In this document: piece after piece, positions 50,944 to 60,602 of the stretch
Layout: each line of letters opens with the position of its first letter
How positions within the stretch are numbered: the stretch's first letter is position 1
Source: Gracilaria caudata
Taxonomy: Eukaryota > Rhodophyta > Florideophyceae > Gracilariales > Gracilariaceae
Length of the DNA stretch: 64,000 bases
Assembly: GCA_030374735.1 (NCBI GenBank)
Contig: JASCIV010000031.1
Coordinates: 1-64,000 of the forward strand
Reading direction: 5' to 3'
The notes under the pieces: generated by a model
Told to the model about the DNA's origin: nothing
Databases searched by the model: none
Seen by the model: the letters and a program-made list of their open reading frames with translations, nothing else
Made by a program: the position numbers and the translations under genes

Positions 50944-53493
50944 ATGGATACCGTGGCGCCTGCCCCCCTCACGCCCGCCACCTCACAGCCTCTTGCTTTG
51001 ACTGACGAGCAAAGAGAGGTTGTCAACGCCGTAGCATACAAAGGCCGCAACGCAATCGTCAACGCGGTGGCGGGATCGGGAAAGACGCGGACGGCGCTGG
51101 TGACTGCCAGAGAATGGTTGAGCACACGCCCAGTGTCCGCTATCCCAACCCCGCACGTTCTACTCGTGGCCTACAACAAGCGTTTAGCGCAAGACATGCT
51201 CGTGCAACGTGACGCTTTGATGCCTACTGCATTTGGACCTTTTATTCACGTTCGGACGATTCATGGCTTAGGACATCGTTACTTCGGCGGGTATGGGCTA
51301 ACGACGGACCGGGATCTAATACAATGGACAAGGAACCGAAAGCGGCCTGTGAGACCTCTTCCGCACTTTGGACTGGTAATCGTGGACGAAGCGCAGGACC
51401 TGACGCCTGAGCTATTTGACTTTCTACGGTATTACTTGTCATTACTCAGTTGCCGGCCGCAGCTACTAGTTCTCGGCGATCCTTTTCAGCTGCTGTACCG
51501 CTTCAAGGGCGCCGATGAGGCTTACATCCTCGAAGCGGACCAGAAGTTCGGGGATCTCGCCGCAGACGTCCCTTTTGAGCACTTCAGGCTTTCCATTTGC
51601 TTCCGGATCACACATGAGATGGCGGCATGGATCAACGAAAATCTTAATCCAAACAATCTGCACCGTGCCCGTGCACCGTTCTCAGGTTGGTTCGAGCAAC
51701 ACAAGGAGCACATTGAGCAGTGGTGGGGGGATGGCATTCGGGCTAATCCGAAGCGGCCGCCATCTCCGACTTCAGTAGTGTACTATCGTCGCCCTCAATC
51801 GTCGTATGCCGAAGCATTGGAAGGCGTGCTAGACCAGATTATCAGTGTATTTGAACGTTTCGACACAGACTCCTCCGCCATGCTGTCGCCATCCATCTCC
51901 TCCAATCCGTATAGCCCCGTCCGTGCTATCACCAATGAACTGAGTTTCATCAATGGCGTGCAGCAATCGTGGTTCATTGACGAAAGCCGCGAAACTAGCG
52001 ATCCATCGTCTGCCACCGTGCGCTGCAACAAGCGCGTCGCTAGCACAATCCATAAATTCAAGGGCCGCGAGCGCGACGCAATCGTCCTCGTTGGCCTCGA
52101 CAACTTCTCAGAGCTCGTCGAACGAAGCGATCCACGTAACGTGTTCAACATGTTCTACGTCGGTGCTACCCGTGCGAGAAAACAGCTTCTCATCGTGCAA
52201 TGGTCGGAGGTGGCCTACGCTACGCACACATCTCGTGTGAAAAATGAACAGGAAGAGCATTACTGTCCTCAATCATGCCAAGTGACGAAAGCGCTGGAGT
52301 ACTGCCCGTACAACGAGACACTCTGTGAGCAATCGCCGGCGTGCTTGCAGTCAAAGACAATACTCTCAGTCCCCTCCATCTCGCTTAGCCGCGATGACTA
52401 TTTGGTGAGCGGGGCTCATACCCCGCAGCGTCTCAGCACAATGGAGAACGTCTCTGCCATCATCGGGCTGGCAGTGGAAGTGCGGCTACAGCTGCTTCTC
52501 GACAACGGCATACTTGAGGTGCCAACGGCGGGCGACGAGGACGGCAAAATGCCGCTTGATCTGCAAATCTTCTTCGCGAATCTAAGAGACCAAGCAACAG
52601 TGCCGCAGGTCTATTCGTGGGCGAGTGTGCTGGAAATTGCGACGGCGTTCCTAACAAAGGCAGATCAACTTTATTATCGCTGGAGACAAGTGCGAAACTT
52701 CGAAAGCTGGCCTCTGGTGATGCGCCCAGTAAAGTTAGATGGAGTAGTTCGAAACCTGGTGCGGCTACTGGATTTCATATGCCAAGAGGGCGGCGTTGAA
52801 GCGCCAGCTGATGTTGGCCTCCCGGAGGAAACAGTGATATATGAAGAAAGGCTCACGCGGTTAAGGGAGCTCCGCAAAGAGAGAAGGATTTTGTTCCATG
52901 ATACCTTCGAGTTTGATATGAACGGCAATGTAATGTTCGTGGAGCGATGCTCGTCGAGCTTAATAGGTGAGCCGGATATCATCGTTCTCTCAAAAGAGGA
53001 AGCGGAACGAATGCGGAAGTGGGGACATGAATCGAAAAGAGTGAAACAAAATGCAGAGAAGAATGCGGAGGCCGGGGTTGAAGAAGATAGCGGAAATGGT
53101 TTTACACTTGTTGAAGTAAAGGTGACCTCGAAGACGAGCCATGACCACTTGCTCCAGATAGGGTGCTACGGGGCGATGCACCGTGAGCTACGACTGATGA
53201 GATGGGCGGAACACGTGAACCAGCCGTTAAACGACGGAATGGAGAAAATTAAGTTGGCGAAGATGTTCGTAGCGTATGCTAGCATCGGGTGTCTTAAGAA
53301 GGTAGAATTGCATATGGACTCGTTTGAGTTTTTGCACCGCGTCGGCTGCCGAAAGATCAACTACCCATTCCACACTCTCAAGCTTAAACGGCCATGCACA
53401 GCAGAGGACGCAAACGAGGCGTCTCAAGAGCTGATCTTCTTGTCGCAAGATATGGCCGAGGTCTCGTCATGGAGGGATATATTTGCCCTATGA
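50944..53493 (+). CDS. UvrD/Rep-like SF1 helicase with C-terminal PD-(D/E)XK-like nuclease domain
   Basis: This 849-residue single-exon protein is a predicted DNA helicase-nuclease. Helicase motifs: NAVAGSGKTRTAL (Walker A, about 41-53), RTIHGLGH (Ia region), VIVDEAQDLTPE (motif II, 146-156), LVLGDPFQLLYRFKGAD (motif III), TIHKFKGRERDAIVLVGL (motif V region) and NMFYVGATRARKQLLIVQW (motif VI). The C-terminal third contains GEPDIIVL (about 675) and LVEVKVTSKTSHDHLLQIGCYGAM (about 721-744), the D...ExK...Q layout of PD-(D/E)XK nucleases seen in AddB/RecB-type enzymes. No intron interrupts it. The bacterial or viral look suggests lateral transfer. The start ATG is at 50944. Confidence 0.85.
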   Translation: MDTVAPAPLTPATSQPLALTDEQREVVNAVAYKGRNAIVNAVAGSGKTRTALVTAREWLSTRPVSAIPTPHVLLVAYNKRLAQDMLVQRDALMPTAFGPFIHVRTIHGLGHRYFGGYGLTTDRDLIQWTRNRKRPVRPLPHFGLVIVDEAQDLTPELFDFLRYYLSLLSCRPQLLVLGDPFQLLYRFKGADEAYILEADQKFGDLAADVPFEHFRLSICFRITHEMAAWINENLNPNNLHRARAPFSGWFEQHKEHIEQWWGDGIRANPKRPPSPTSVVYYRRPQSSYAEALEGVLDQIISVFERFDTDSSAMLSPSISSNPYSPVRAITNELSFINGVQQSWFIDESRETSDPSSATVRCNKRVASTIHKFKGRERDAIVLVGLDNFSELVERSDPRNVFNMFYVGATRARKQLLIVQWSEVAYATHTSRVKNEQEEHYCPQSCQVTKALEYCPYNETLCEQSPACLQSKTILSVPSISLSRDDYLVSGAHTPQRLSTMENVSAIIGLAVEVRLQLLLDNGILEVPTAGDEDGKMPLDLQIFFANLRDQATVPQVYSWASVLEIATAFLTKADQLYYRWRQVRNFESWPLVMRPVKLDGVVRNLVRLLDFICQEGGVEAPADVGLPEETVIYEERLTRLRELRKERRILFHDTFEFDMNGNVMFVERCSSSLIGEPDIIVLSKEEAERMRKWGHESKRVKQNAEKNAEAGVEEDSGNGFTLVEVKVTSKTSHDHLLQIGCYGAMHRELRLMRWAEHVNQPLNDGMEKIKLAKMFVAYASIGCLKKVELHMDSFEFLHRVGCRKINYPFHTLKLKRPCTAEDANEASQELIFLSQDMAEVSSWRDIFAL

Positions 53494-53759
53494 TCAACAA
53501 CCTTCGCCGCGCGTGGCAGGACCGCCTATTATTACTATTTACTCAAGAAGAACGGCCTTGCAATCAACACACGGTCCGCGGAGCGATATCCAGTGTGCTA
53601 CAATGTCAGAAACAAGTACATGATGCAAACATTCAAAATGAAGCATACTTCCGCCTTTGACTCAAGTTTCACAGATGTGCGGCACAAGCATCAGAAACAA
53701 ATTATACGTTCGCACATAACTTGAGGCTGCTAGTGGCTGCTAGTATACAACGCACCCAC

Positions 53760-54762
53760 AATGTATAGCACTCACGAATCACGGTTACCTTACTGCCATG
53801 CATCCATGACCAGAATCCCAAAAGCAAAAGACTAATGAATCTTTGAGCCCGTGAGTCCCTCCGTAGCCGCAAGCATGGCAGTGTAAAGCAGCACCTGCTT
53901 GATGATTGTCTTGTGCAAAAGGCGCCCTATCCCGGCAATTCAGATTATCCACATCACCATCGCCAATCTGAGCAGCAAACTATTCTGAAAGCGCTACCTA
54001 AACTCTTTATCTCGTTGCTCAAGTTGTCCGAAGGAAAACAACAACTGCAAGTTGACCGATGTTTCCAGTGCCTGTCACGGCTACATTGCGCTCGGGAAGT
54101 GATTGTGGAGCTCTACCACGGTGAAAATGAAATTCGGCTCCCTGTTCAGGATCAATGCACCGCAATGCAATTAAAAAGGATTGCGAGCATGTTTCATTTG
54201 TTGTCCATTGACAACCGCTAGCCGACGTGAAATATTCCGCAATCACAGAGAATGCCGACAGAAGTCGCTCAGAGAGCTAACAGTGGAAGCACCACATCGA
54301 ATTGTGGCCTTTCTACGGAGAGAGAAATACTGGTAGTACGTCTAAGTTGTGTTAGGAATTAGAGCGCAGCTTCCACAGTCAAGAAGACAAAGAATGCAAT
54401 AGGAAACCCTGCTTCATGACACACCAAAGACAGAGGCACCCAAACTCCGTGATCATATCCTCGCTTCCCCAGTACACCGCCCGATGTGCCCGCTTCTGAA
54501 GCAAGCGCGAAGACCTTCCCGGCCAGTTTGGGATCGTCGGGAGTTGGATATTCGATGTTGAAGAATCTGTTATCAAAGTCAGCGAAATCATGAAATGGTC
54601 CACGAGGCGAGATCCGTGACCAGAGATTACGAGGGCGACGTGCAGAATGTCGTAGCTAGAGATCAAGCTGAGGAGGTATTGCTTCGATAGTGTTCTAATT
54701 CATGTCATGTTCGGCGCCTCATACGAGAGGAACAGAGGTGGCGGAAAGTTTGTCGTGCATGT
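53760..54762 (-). pseudogene. Degenerate second copy of the DODA/LigB-type dioxygenase gene
   Basis: The sequence matches the intact gene at 55067-55876 in the same orientation, including flanking DNA beyond the stop (ACCCAC...CACTCACGAAT...GGTTACCT). It is broken by frameshifts, stops, a deletion of about 40 bases near 54610 and about 200 extra bases near 54190-54400. One frame still reads IDPEQGAEFHFHRGRAPQSLPERN against IDPDQGADYHFRLGRALQSLPKRN in the intact copy, but the next motif (SHNL) is lost. The copy arose by tandem duplication and decayed. Boundaries are approximate. Confidence 0.85.
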
Positions 54763-55066
54763 CAAGAACGGTTTTGTGTTGTGGCGGACACGAAGAGTTG
54801 GAAAGCTTTTTCAAACTACTCGGACTGTTGAGAATTGAAAATGGGAGGAGATCGACATCATGATGGTGGTGATGGCGACCTCCCGCTCTCAGTTTAGTTT
54901 AGAAAGCACCGCAGAGATGCCCCAAGACAAGCAATGTGGGACGAGCATCATGTCATCCTCCAAATCCTCTTTTGTTCCAGCCTGTAATCCATCGCTGTCC
55001 CACTCAATGTGACGCTATTGATAAATAGCGCACCCACCCACATTATGTGGCACTCACGAATGGCGG

Positions 55067-55876
55067 TTACCTGCCGGCCTCCGGAGCAAACTGCCATGCA
55101 TCCATGGCCAGAATTTTGAAGTCGAAAGACTGATGAATCTTTGTCCCTCTGAACCCATCTCCAGCCGCGCCCATAGCAGCATATAGCGGCATGAGATGAT
55201 CATCTGTAGGATGATTGTCTCGTGCAAAAGGCGCCCTTTCACGGTAGCTCAACAGATTACCCACATTACCAGCGTCGATATGAGCATCAAACCATTCCAA
55301 AAAGCGCTGCACCCGATTTTTAAACTCAGCATCTCGTTCCTTACTTTGTCCTGCGGAAAACAACACCGGCAAGTTATGGCTGATATTTCCAGTGCCTATT
55401 ACGGCTATATTGCGTTTCGGAAGTGATTGTAGAGCTCTGCCAAGACGGAAATGATAATCGGCTCCCTGATCAGGATCGATGGACACTTGCACAATTGGAA
55501 CATCTGCTTCAGGCCAGACCAAAGAAAGTGGCACCCAAACTCCGTGATCATATCCTCGCCTCGCCATTTTATGGACCGAAATGCCCGCGTCTGAAAGAAG
55601 AGTGAACACCTCCTCAGCTAGCTTGGGTTCGCCAGGAGCTGAGTACTTCATGTTGTAGAGCCGATCATCAAAGTTACCGAAGTCATGAATGGTGCGCGGT
55701 GCAGGGTCCGTGACCACCGCGGCGTTGGTGGTCTCAAAGTGCGCGGAGATTACGACGGCGGCGTGCGGCTTTACATAGCGAGAACTCAGGTTGGCCAGGA
55801 ATCGTCTCACTGGCGTGTTGCTTAACGCCATTGTCGGCGCGCCGTGCGAAAGGAACAGAGGCGGAAAGGTTGTCAT
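55067..55876 (-). CDS. LigB-type extradiol dioxygenase, 4,5-DOPA dioxygenase (DODA/YgiD)-like
   Basis: This 269-residue single-domain enzyme belongs to the class III extradiol ring-cleavage dioxygenases. Metal and catalytic histidines lie in LFLSHGAPTMAL, VVISAHFETTNA and RRGYDHGVWVPLSLVWPEADVPIVQVS; a further His is in IGTGNISHNLPVLF. The order and spacing match plant DODA, which makes betalamic acid from L-DOPA, and bacterial YgiD. The substrate in this organism is unknown, and a general catechol dioxygenase is equally possible. It is a single exon. A decayed duplicate lies just downstream in the same orientation, so this is the working copy of a tandem pair. Confidence 0.9.
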   Translation of the reverse strand: MTTFPPLFLSHGAPTMALSNTPVRRFLANLSSRYVKPHAAVVISAHFETTNAAVVTDPAPRTIHDFGNFDDRLYNMKYSAPGEPKLAEEVFTLLSDAGISVHKMARRGYDHGVWVPLSLVWPEADVPIVQVSIDPDQGADYHFRLGRALQSLPKRNIAVIGTGNISHNLPVLFSAGQSKERDAEFKNRVQRFLEWFDAHIDAGNVGNLLSYRERAPFARDNHPTDDHLMPLYAAMGAAGDGFRGTKIHQSFDFKILAMDAWQFAPEAGR

Positions 55877-57209
55877 ATTGCCGTTGGAAGGGTTGTGACG
55901 GAGCTGAGGAGGATGTCGAGTTTCAACAGTTTCACCGCTCTTTTAAGCTCCTCGGTCGTTGGTGGTTGGACGTGAAGGCTGCGGACATGACGGCTTCGAT
56001 GCGCTCTCCAACTTTCCAGAGCACGGAGCTGGTGCCCCATGATGAGAAGTTACCGTCGATACCTACGGGACACACCACGGGGGGTGTAGGAACATGACAA
56101 TGAGCAGCAGCGCCGTGTCGCACAACACATGCGGCGGGGTTCGTCGCATGTTGGCACTCATTTCGACGCCAGCGAAAACTAGTAAAAATCTGGGATTTAA
56201 GCAAATGCTCCGTGCGCCAATGAAAATTGGCCTCATGTTTTTGATGTCATTCCCCGACCTCCCTCATTTTGTCGAACAGCATTCGAAGCTCCGATTCTCC
56301 CTTCAGCTTTCCATCTCTTCGTCCTCGATTTGGTGAGTTCCCTGACCATAAGCGTGTAAAGGGGTAGCCCTCTTCTCTTGTGCCTGTGCGAGTTAAAGTT
56401 ATTTCCAAAAGCATAACCGTTGTTTTGACGTCCAGCTGCTAGCAAACCAGCCAAGAAGTCTTGCAACTGCAAAGCAACTGCAACAATCTTCGACCTGTAT
56501 TTACACAAGTACTGTGCTTAGTTCGGGGACCAGAAGATAATATTCTACTGGAGCAAATTCGCCATACACAGCTATGAGTGTATGGGAGATACCTTTTCCA
56601 CAGCTGCAGTACAGTCATCTTTCCGAGTTACTTGCTGTGTATCTTGCCGTGTATCTTGCCGTGTAGCATGTAACTCTCCATGATCAACATGTTTTCCAAA
56701 AATTGGACTAAGTGTGTGTTTGCATATGTGATTCCACCTTACTTGAGCGATATTGTCATTGAGAGAACACTAAAACAGTTCGTGCACCATATTCTTATTT
56801 ACATTTAAGAAAAGTCCAAGTAATAAGCAACTGTCTGCGGTAGCTCTTCATTATGAGAGCCTTCAGCACAGTCTAGGGATCCATCTAATAAATTTCGTTG
56901 CTCACCTGTTCTTAGTTTCCCAGCTCTCATTGCCGTTCCAAATTGTTACTGAGGGGGGGCTGCGTGTACACCTGCACTCTCGAGATATACTAACCAAGCC
57001 ATAATCTTGAACGTTCTTCTGAACAGTATCTTAACTTGCAAGCATTTCTCTTATAAAAGGAAAGTAGGCTCCGGATATGTACATTATTCGTGTGCTTAAA
57101 CTTGTACGAAGTCCCCTTTCATTTTTCGCTCAAACCCATTTCTCACTTTGACGAACTCAAAGCTTGCCCTCAAACCCTTCTTTTTCACACACAGCAGTTT
57201 TCTTTCAAT
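55877..57209. other. Intergenic region, no gene supported
   Basis: Short frames only. A small tandem repeat of TATCTTGCCGTG occurs near 56639-56662. The area around 56500-57080 is AT-rich. Confidence 0.45.
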
Positions 57210-57491
57210 ATGGAAGAGGCTTCCCGCTTTGTGCCTATCTTTTTTGGAACTGATACTTGTCGTGTATGTGGGCAAGATCGATCTATTCATCTTCTCAAGA
57301 AATGCAAGGACCTTCAACCCCGTGGACAATCCGACTGTACTTTTCGTGTGGTGTACGTCGTAATTGACCAACATGATAACAATAGATGTCTCTTGCGGCT
57401 TTGTTTGTCATGTCCAGCTCATCCAAGTCCAAGAGTCCTCGACGATGTTCTGGTTCATCCCACAGATTTGTGTACGCGCATTTACAGTTGA
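57210..57491 (+). CDS. Small cysteine-containing ORF, uncertain
   Basis: From the ATG at 57210 the frame encodes 93 residues: MEEASRFVPIFFG, then CRVCGQDRSIHLLKKC and a later CLSCPAH. The paired cysteines hint at a zinc-binding motif, but there is no family match, and the surrounding sequence is AT-rich and poorly coding. It may be a real short gene, one exon of a longer one, or chance. Confidence 0.25.
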   Translation: MEEASRFVPIFFGTDTCRVCGQDRSIHLLKKCKDLQPRGQSDCTFRVVYVVIDQHDNNRCLLRLCLSCPAHPSPRVLDDVLVHPTDLCTRIYS

Positions 57492-57992
57492 TTTGCCTGT
57501 ATATCCTGACTTGCTGTCTCATTGAAGGGTTACTGATGATCACTCATCATCCCAGCTTCTTGTTCTTTGTTTACGACTTTCTTTAAGAATCTTCTTACAG
57601 AAGCTTCCGTGCATCTTACTGTGATGTTTGTCACGAAGAAGAGGAAAAATAGTGCTTACAACTATTGTGAAACGCATCTGAGACGACCTTTTCTGTAAAC
57701 TGAGAAAACTTCTCTGCCGCTACCTGTACCTTTGTAGATATCACCAATTACAAAAAAAAACTTCTAAACAAATGTTTTTAAAAAAAACGGCTGTGATGTG
57801 GACAGCCGTTGCGCTCAACCACAGCACGGTGGCGAGCACCTCGAGCGTTCCCGGCGAGCCGGACGCCCTGTGTGTTACGCAACATCCTGATCATACAATG
57901 CGTTCCTCTTCAAGTCCTGCTGAAAACGACGTATCGCATTTCTGTGGGCGAGCTGTGGCTTGTTTCCGTGAGCTTCACATGGTGGGCGGCGA

Positions 57993-58059
57993 CAGGTGGC
58001 TCATGTTTGCACGAAAAGCAGCTTAATTCTGGAGCACGGGACGCAAAACTTTGCATGAG
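57993..58059 (+). repeat. Copy A of a 67-base dispersed repeat
   Basis: This 67-base segment, from CAGGTGGCTCATGTTTGCACG to TTTGCATGAG, aligns without gaps to 60091-60157 at roughly 80 percent identity, in the same orientation. The two copies flank the membrane-protein gene at 58383. The element type is unknown. Confidence 0.8.
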
Positions 58060-58382
58060 CGGGGCCCTAGGGAAGGATAACGAGTCGGAGGGCTGGCGAC
58101 AGAAGGCGGAAGAGCTGGCGCGACAGGTCGAGGGTATGCTGGTCGTGACGGTCGAAAGCACTCCACTACCAATGCGTGGGGCTGACTGGCAGTGTGCCAA
58201 TGCGTCAATCACAGTAACTGGTGCGCGAGAGAACACCTATACATTAGTGCGAAAAGGGGGCTTTGCAGGTGTCTGCTCTGCAATCCCCACCTCTCCTTCT
58301 CGCCGTCCCCCGAGTTGTCGCGGGCCAGTCAGAGGCAGCGGAACCTTGGCACAACTGCTTTGAAAAGAGTCCTTTCCCTCCA

Positions 58383-59153
58383 ATGCTGCCGCTATCAGAC
58401 GTGCACCTATCGCGCATGGCCAACGAATTGCCGCCCGCCCCGAAGTCGCGCGACAAGTCAGACCAGCACATCACCGGGCGCGTGGCAGTGTCATCCGTGG
58501 CCAATTTCGTGCTCGTGTTTCTATTACGATTGAACCATGTACTCGCGCCAGCCATCGTGCGCATCTTCCGCGTGCGCCGTGAAAACTGGATCGAACGCGT
58601 CACCGACGACGTAGAGACCGAGTTGCGCCGTGATCCCAACTCGCGCCAGCTGTGCGCAGGTCCATGTTGCCAGTCGTCGTACGGAACGTTCGATGGCGCC
58701 TCTGCGGGCGGCACGCCGCCCGCCTCCGTGATGCTGTGGGTGCAGGCAGTGGCCAACGCCACGGATATTGCCACCCGCACCGCTGACGATATCGCGGCTA
58801 CGGCCGACTATGTGGAGGACGTGTTGACCGGCGAAGCCAAGGCGCACGGTGGTTTGCAGTCCGAGGCCGAGATCTACTTCACGCTTCGCGTGCAGCAGGA
58901 GGCGCGCCATCGGAGCAGAAAGACATTGCGCGTTCTGGACGAGGAGCTGGTGCTCATGTACCTCACGTTATTCACGGTGATTCTGTACAGCAGCGGTATC
59001 ATCGCTGGTGTGCAATATTGGTACCGACTTGGTCTGTGGGAGCTTGGCGTGTTTAGCTCGTCGCTGCTCACCACTGCATTCCTCGCGGAGGGTGGTACGC
59101 TCAAGATGGCGTGGCGAAGGATGTTTAGATCGGCGCAGGTTTCGCACGTTTAG
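58383..59153 (+). CDS. GC-rich gene for a predicted membrane protein of unknown family
   Basis: The ATG at 58383 gives 256 residues; the frame upstream begins with TTG at 58263. Hydrophobic segments lie at about residues 33-60 (VSSVANFVLVFLLRL and following) and in the last 60 residues (LVLMYLTLFTVILYSSGIIAGVQYWY, then LGVFSSSLLTTAFLAEGG). A central region is charged and helical (AVANATDIATRTADDIAATADYVEDVL). I do not recognise the family. The gene is clearly richer in GC than the AT-rich DNA on its left. The strong codon-position bias and long open frame support it being real. Confidence 0.6.
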   Translation: MLPLSDVHLSRMANELPPAPKSRDKSDQHITGRVAVSSVANFVLVFLLRLNHVLAPAIVRIFRVRRENWIERVTDDVETELRRDPNSRQLCAGPCCQSSYGTFDGASAGGTPPASVMLWVQAVANATDIATRTADDIAATADYVEDVLTGEAKAHGGLQSEAEIYFTLRVQQEARHRSRKTLRVLDEELVLMYLTLFTVILYSSGIIAGVQYWYRLGLWELGVFSSSLLTTAFLAEGGTLKMAWRRMFRSAQVSHV

Positions 59154-59238
59154 TTTCCGGCGAGGTGGTGACGGCGGTGGGGGAAGCTGCGAGCCCGGAA
59201 ATGGCGGCACTGAGCTCAGCCTCTGAGCAGGAGTCACC

Positions 59239-59372
59239 CGTGTGACATATCGGAACGTGTTCCGGTACGCAATACTGTGTCACACACTGCACAGTGAGAG
59301 TGGTGGTGTAGGACAACTGCATGCAGTTGTTGTAACGGAATACATGTCAGCATGAGTCATGGTGACTCATGC
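59239..59372. repeat. Cluster of palindromes
   Basis: Four inverted repeats lie within 135 bases: TGTGACA (from 59241) with TGTCACA (from 59278), enclosing CGGAAC/GTTCCG (59251-59264); the 18-base perfect palindrome ACAACTGCATGCAGTTGT (59313-59330); and GCATGAGTCA/TGACTCATGC (59350-59359 and 59363-59372) with a 3-base loop. The last contains an AP-1-like TGAGTCA. They begin about 85 bases after the stop of the upstream gene. Confidence 0.75.
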
Positions 59373-59660
59373 CACTTCTTCTTTCGCTCTACGACGCCAA
59401 AGCAAGCTAACATTACGCACTACGGGAATGAGCTCCTGTGCTGGACTGTGCCACAGACTCTGCGGGTGCAACAGATCGGTGGTAGTACGTATCTTCATTG
59501 TAATAGCTCCACTTCGGATCGTTTTTCTTTCAAATTAGAACTTACGGCTAGTAGCCATCCGTCTGGATAGCACAGAACGGATGGAGCCAGACCTTTGTCT
59601 CCGACGTTCTTCCAAGTCATAGTACAGAACGCCACCGTTCGCAGCGCGTTCTGTTACAGT

Positions 59661-59734
59661 AGGGATGATATGTTAGCTCGGAGACTTTTGATTCAAAAGT
59701 CTCCGAGCTAACATCATGTTATGATATCATCCCT
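59661..59734. repeat. Long near-perfect fold-back hairpin
   Basis: Arm 59672-59691 (20 bases) is the exact reverse complement of 59693-59712 with a one-base loop. The outer 11 bases AGGGATGATAT (59661-59671) pair exactly with 59724-59734. An 11-base bulge (59713-59723) interrupts only the right side. In all, 31 base pairs are perfect. It may be a miniature transposable element, a small-RNA precursor or a replication-fork product. Confidence 0.9.
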
Positions 59735-60090
59735 AAATTTTTGGTACCAGGTATGATCCGCTCGCCGCAAGGTACGACGGTACCCTTGGGTATGCTCGAC
59801 AGCACGTCGGGTTACCAAAATCGCTAAAGAACGCAAACCCAGCTCATGCCTCTCAAAAGAGGCTTTTGCGGACTCTGATGGTGGCTACGAAACTTCGTAA
59901 AAGGCTTTTGGCTGACAAACGTTGTCGTGATGGGGTGCACCCAGGGAACGGGGATGAGGAAACATTGAACGCCGAGAAGCCTTACTTGAAAGCAAACGCC
60001 ACCTATTTGCTTGATCTGTATCCGCATCATGTTGAAGGGGATGCGGTGTAAGTGTGGGCCGGTGAAAAAGTGCGGTTAACCACACATGGG

Positions 60091-60157
60091 CAGGTGGCCC
60101 ATGTTTGCACGCAAAACGGGTCAGTTCTGAAGCCGGGGACTCAGAACTTTGCATGAG
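60091..60157 (+). repeat. Copy B of the 67-base dispersed repeat
   Basis: This is the ungapped partner of 57993-58059 (about 80 percent identical by eye). Surrounding sequence does not align, so the shared unit is close to 67 bases. Confidence 0.8.
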
Positions 60158-60329
60158 AGAATAGTTGCGTCGTAGTAGTCGAAGCGCACCACTAGCGCGT
60201 TGGACCCCCAAGTGTGCAAAGTGTACAAACTTTGTGATGGCGGCATCGACGTTACGAGGTGGAGAGGGTTGAGGAGTGGTGGACACGCACATTGCGCTCA
60301 TCACACGCTTGGCGAGAATCAGGTTAGTG

Positions 60330-60365
60330 TAGATACTGTAGTACGAACTTCGTACTGCGAAGGTA
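60330..60365. repeat. Hairpin with AGTACGAA arms and shared motifs
   Basis: AGTACGAA (60340-60347) pairs with TTCGTACT (60349-60356) across one base. GTAGATACTG just before it (from 60330) recurs in the hairpin at 50417-50452, and CGAAGGTA (60358-60365) recurs in the hairpin at 48361. Apart from the repeats listed, 59154-60602 shows no gene. Confidence 0.6.
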
Positions 60366-60602
60366 GACACTTGATACGTGTACGTGTACTGGTACCAAGG
60401 TACGTGTGAGGCAAAGCCGCAGTCCAGAAGCCGCCAAATGATCATTTCTTCTTCAGAATTCTTTCAACAATCGTTTTATGGGTGAGACCCGCAGATTGTC
60501 CCACTCACTACGCGGCACAAAGCTGTGTACCAAGCCTCCGCTGCGTTCCGTTCCCGTTTACATCTCTAGCTCCCTTAGGCCTCTTCGTGCAATCCAGCTG
60601 GA

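Noticed and set aside
57809..58363. 184-codon plus-strand frame
   Set aside because: It starts in an AT-to-GC transition, contains a dispersed repeat copy and has no recognisable domain.
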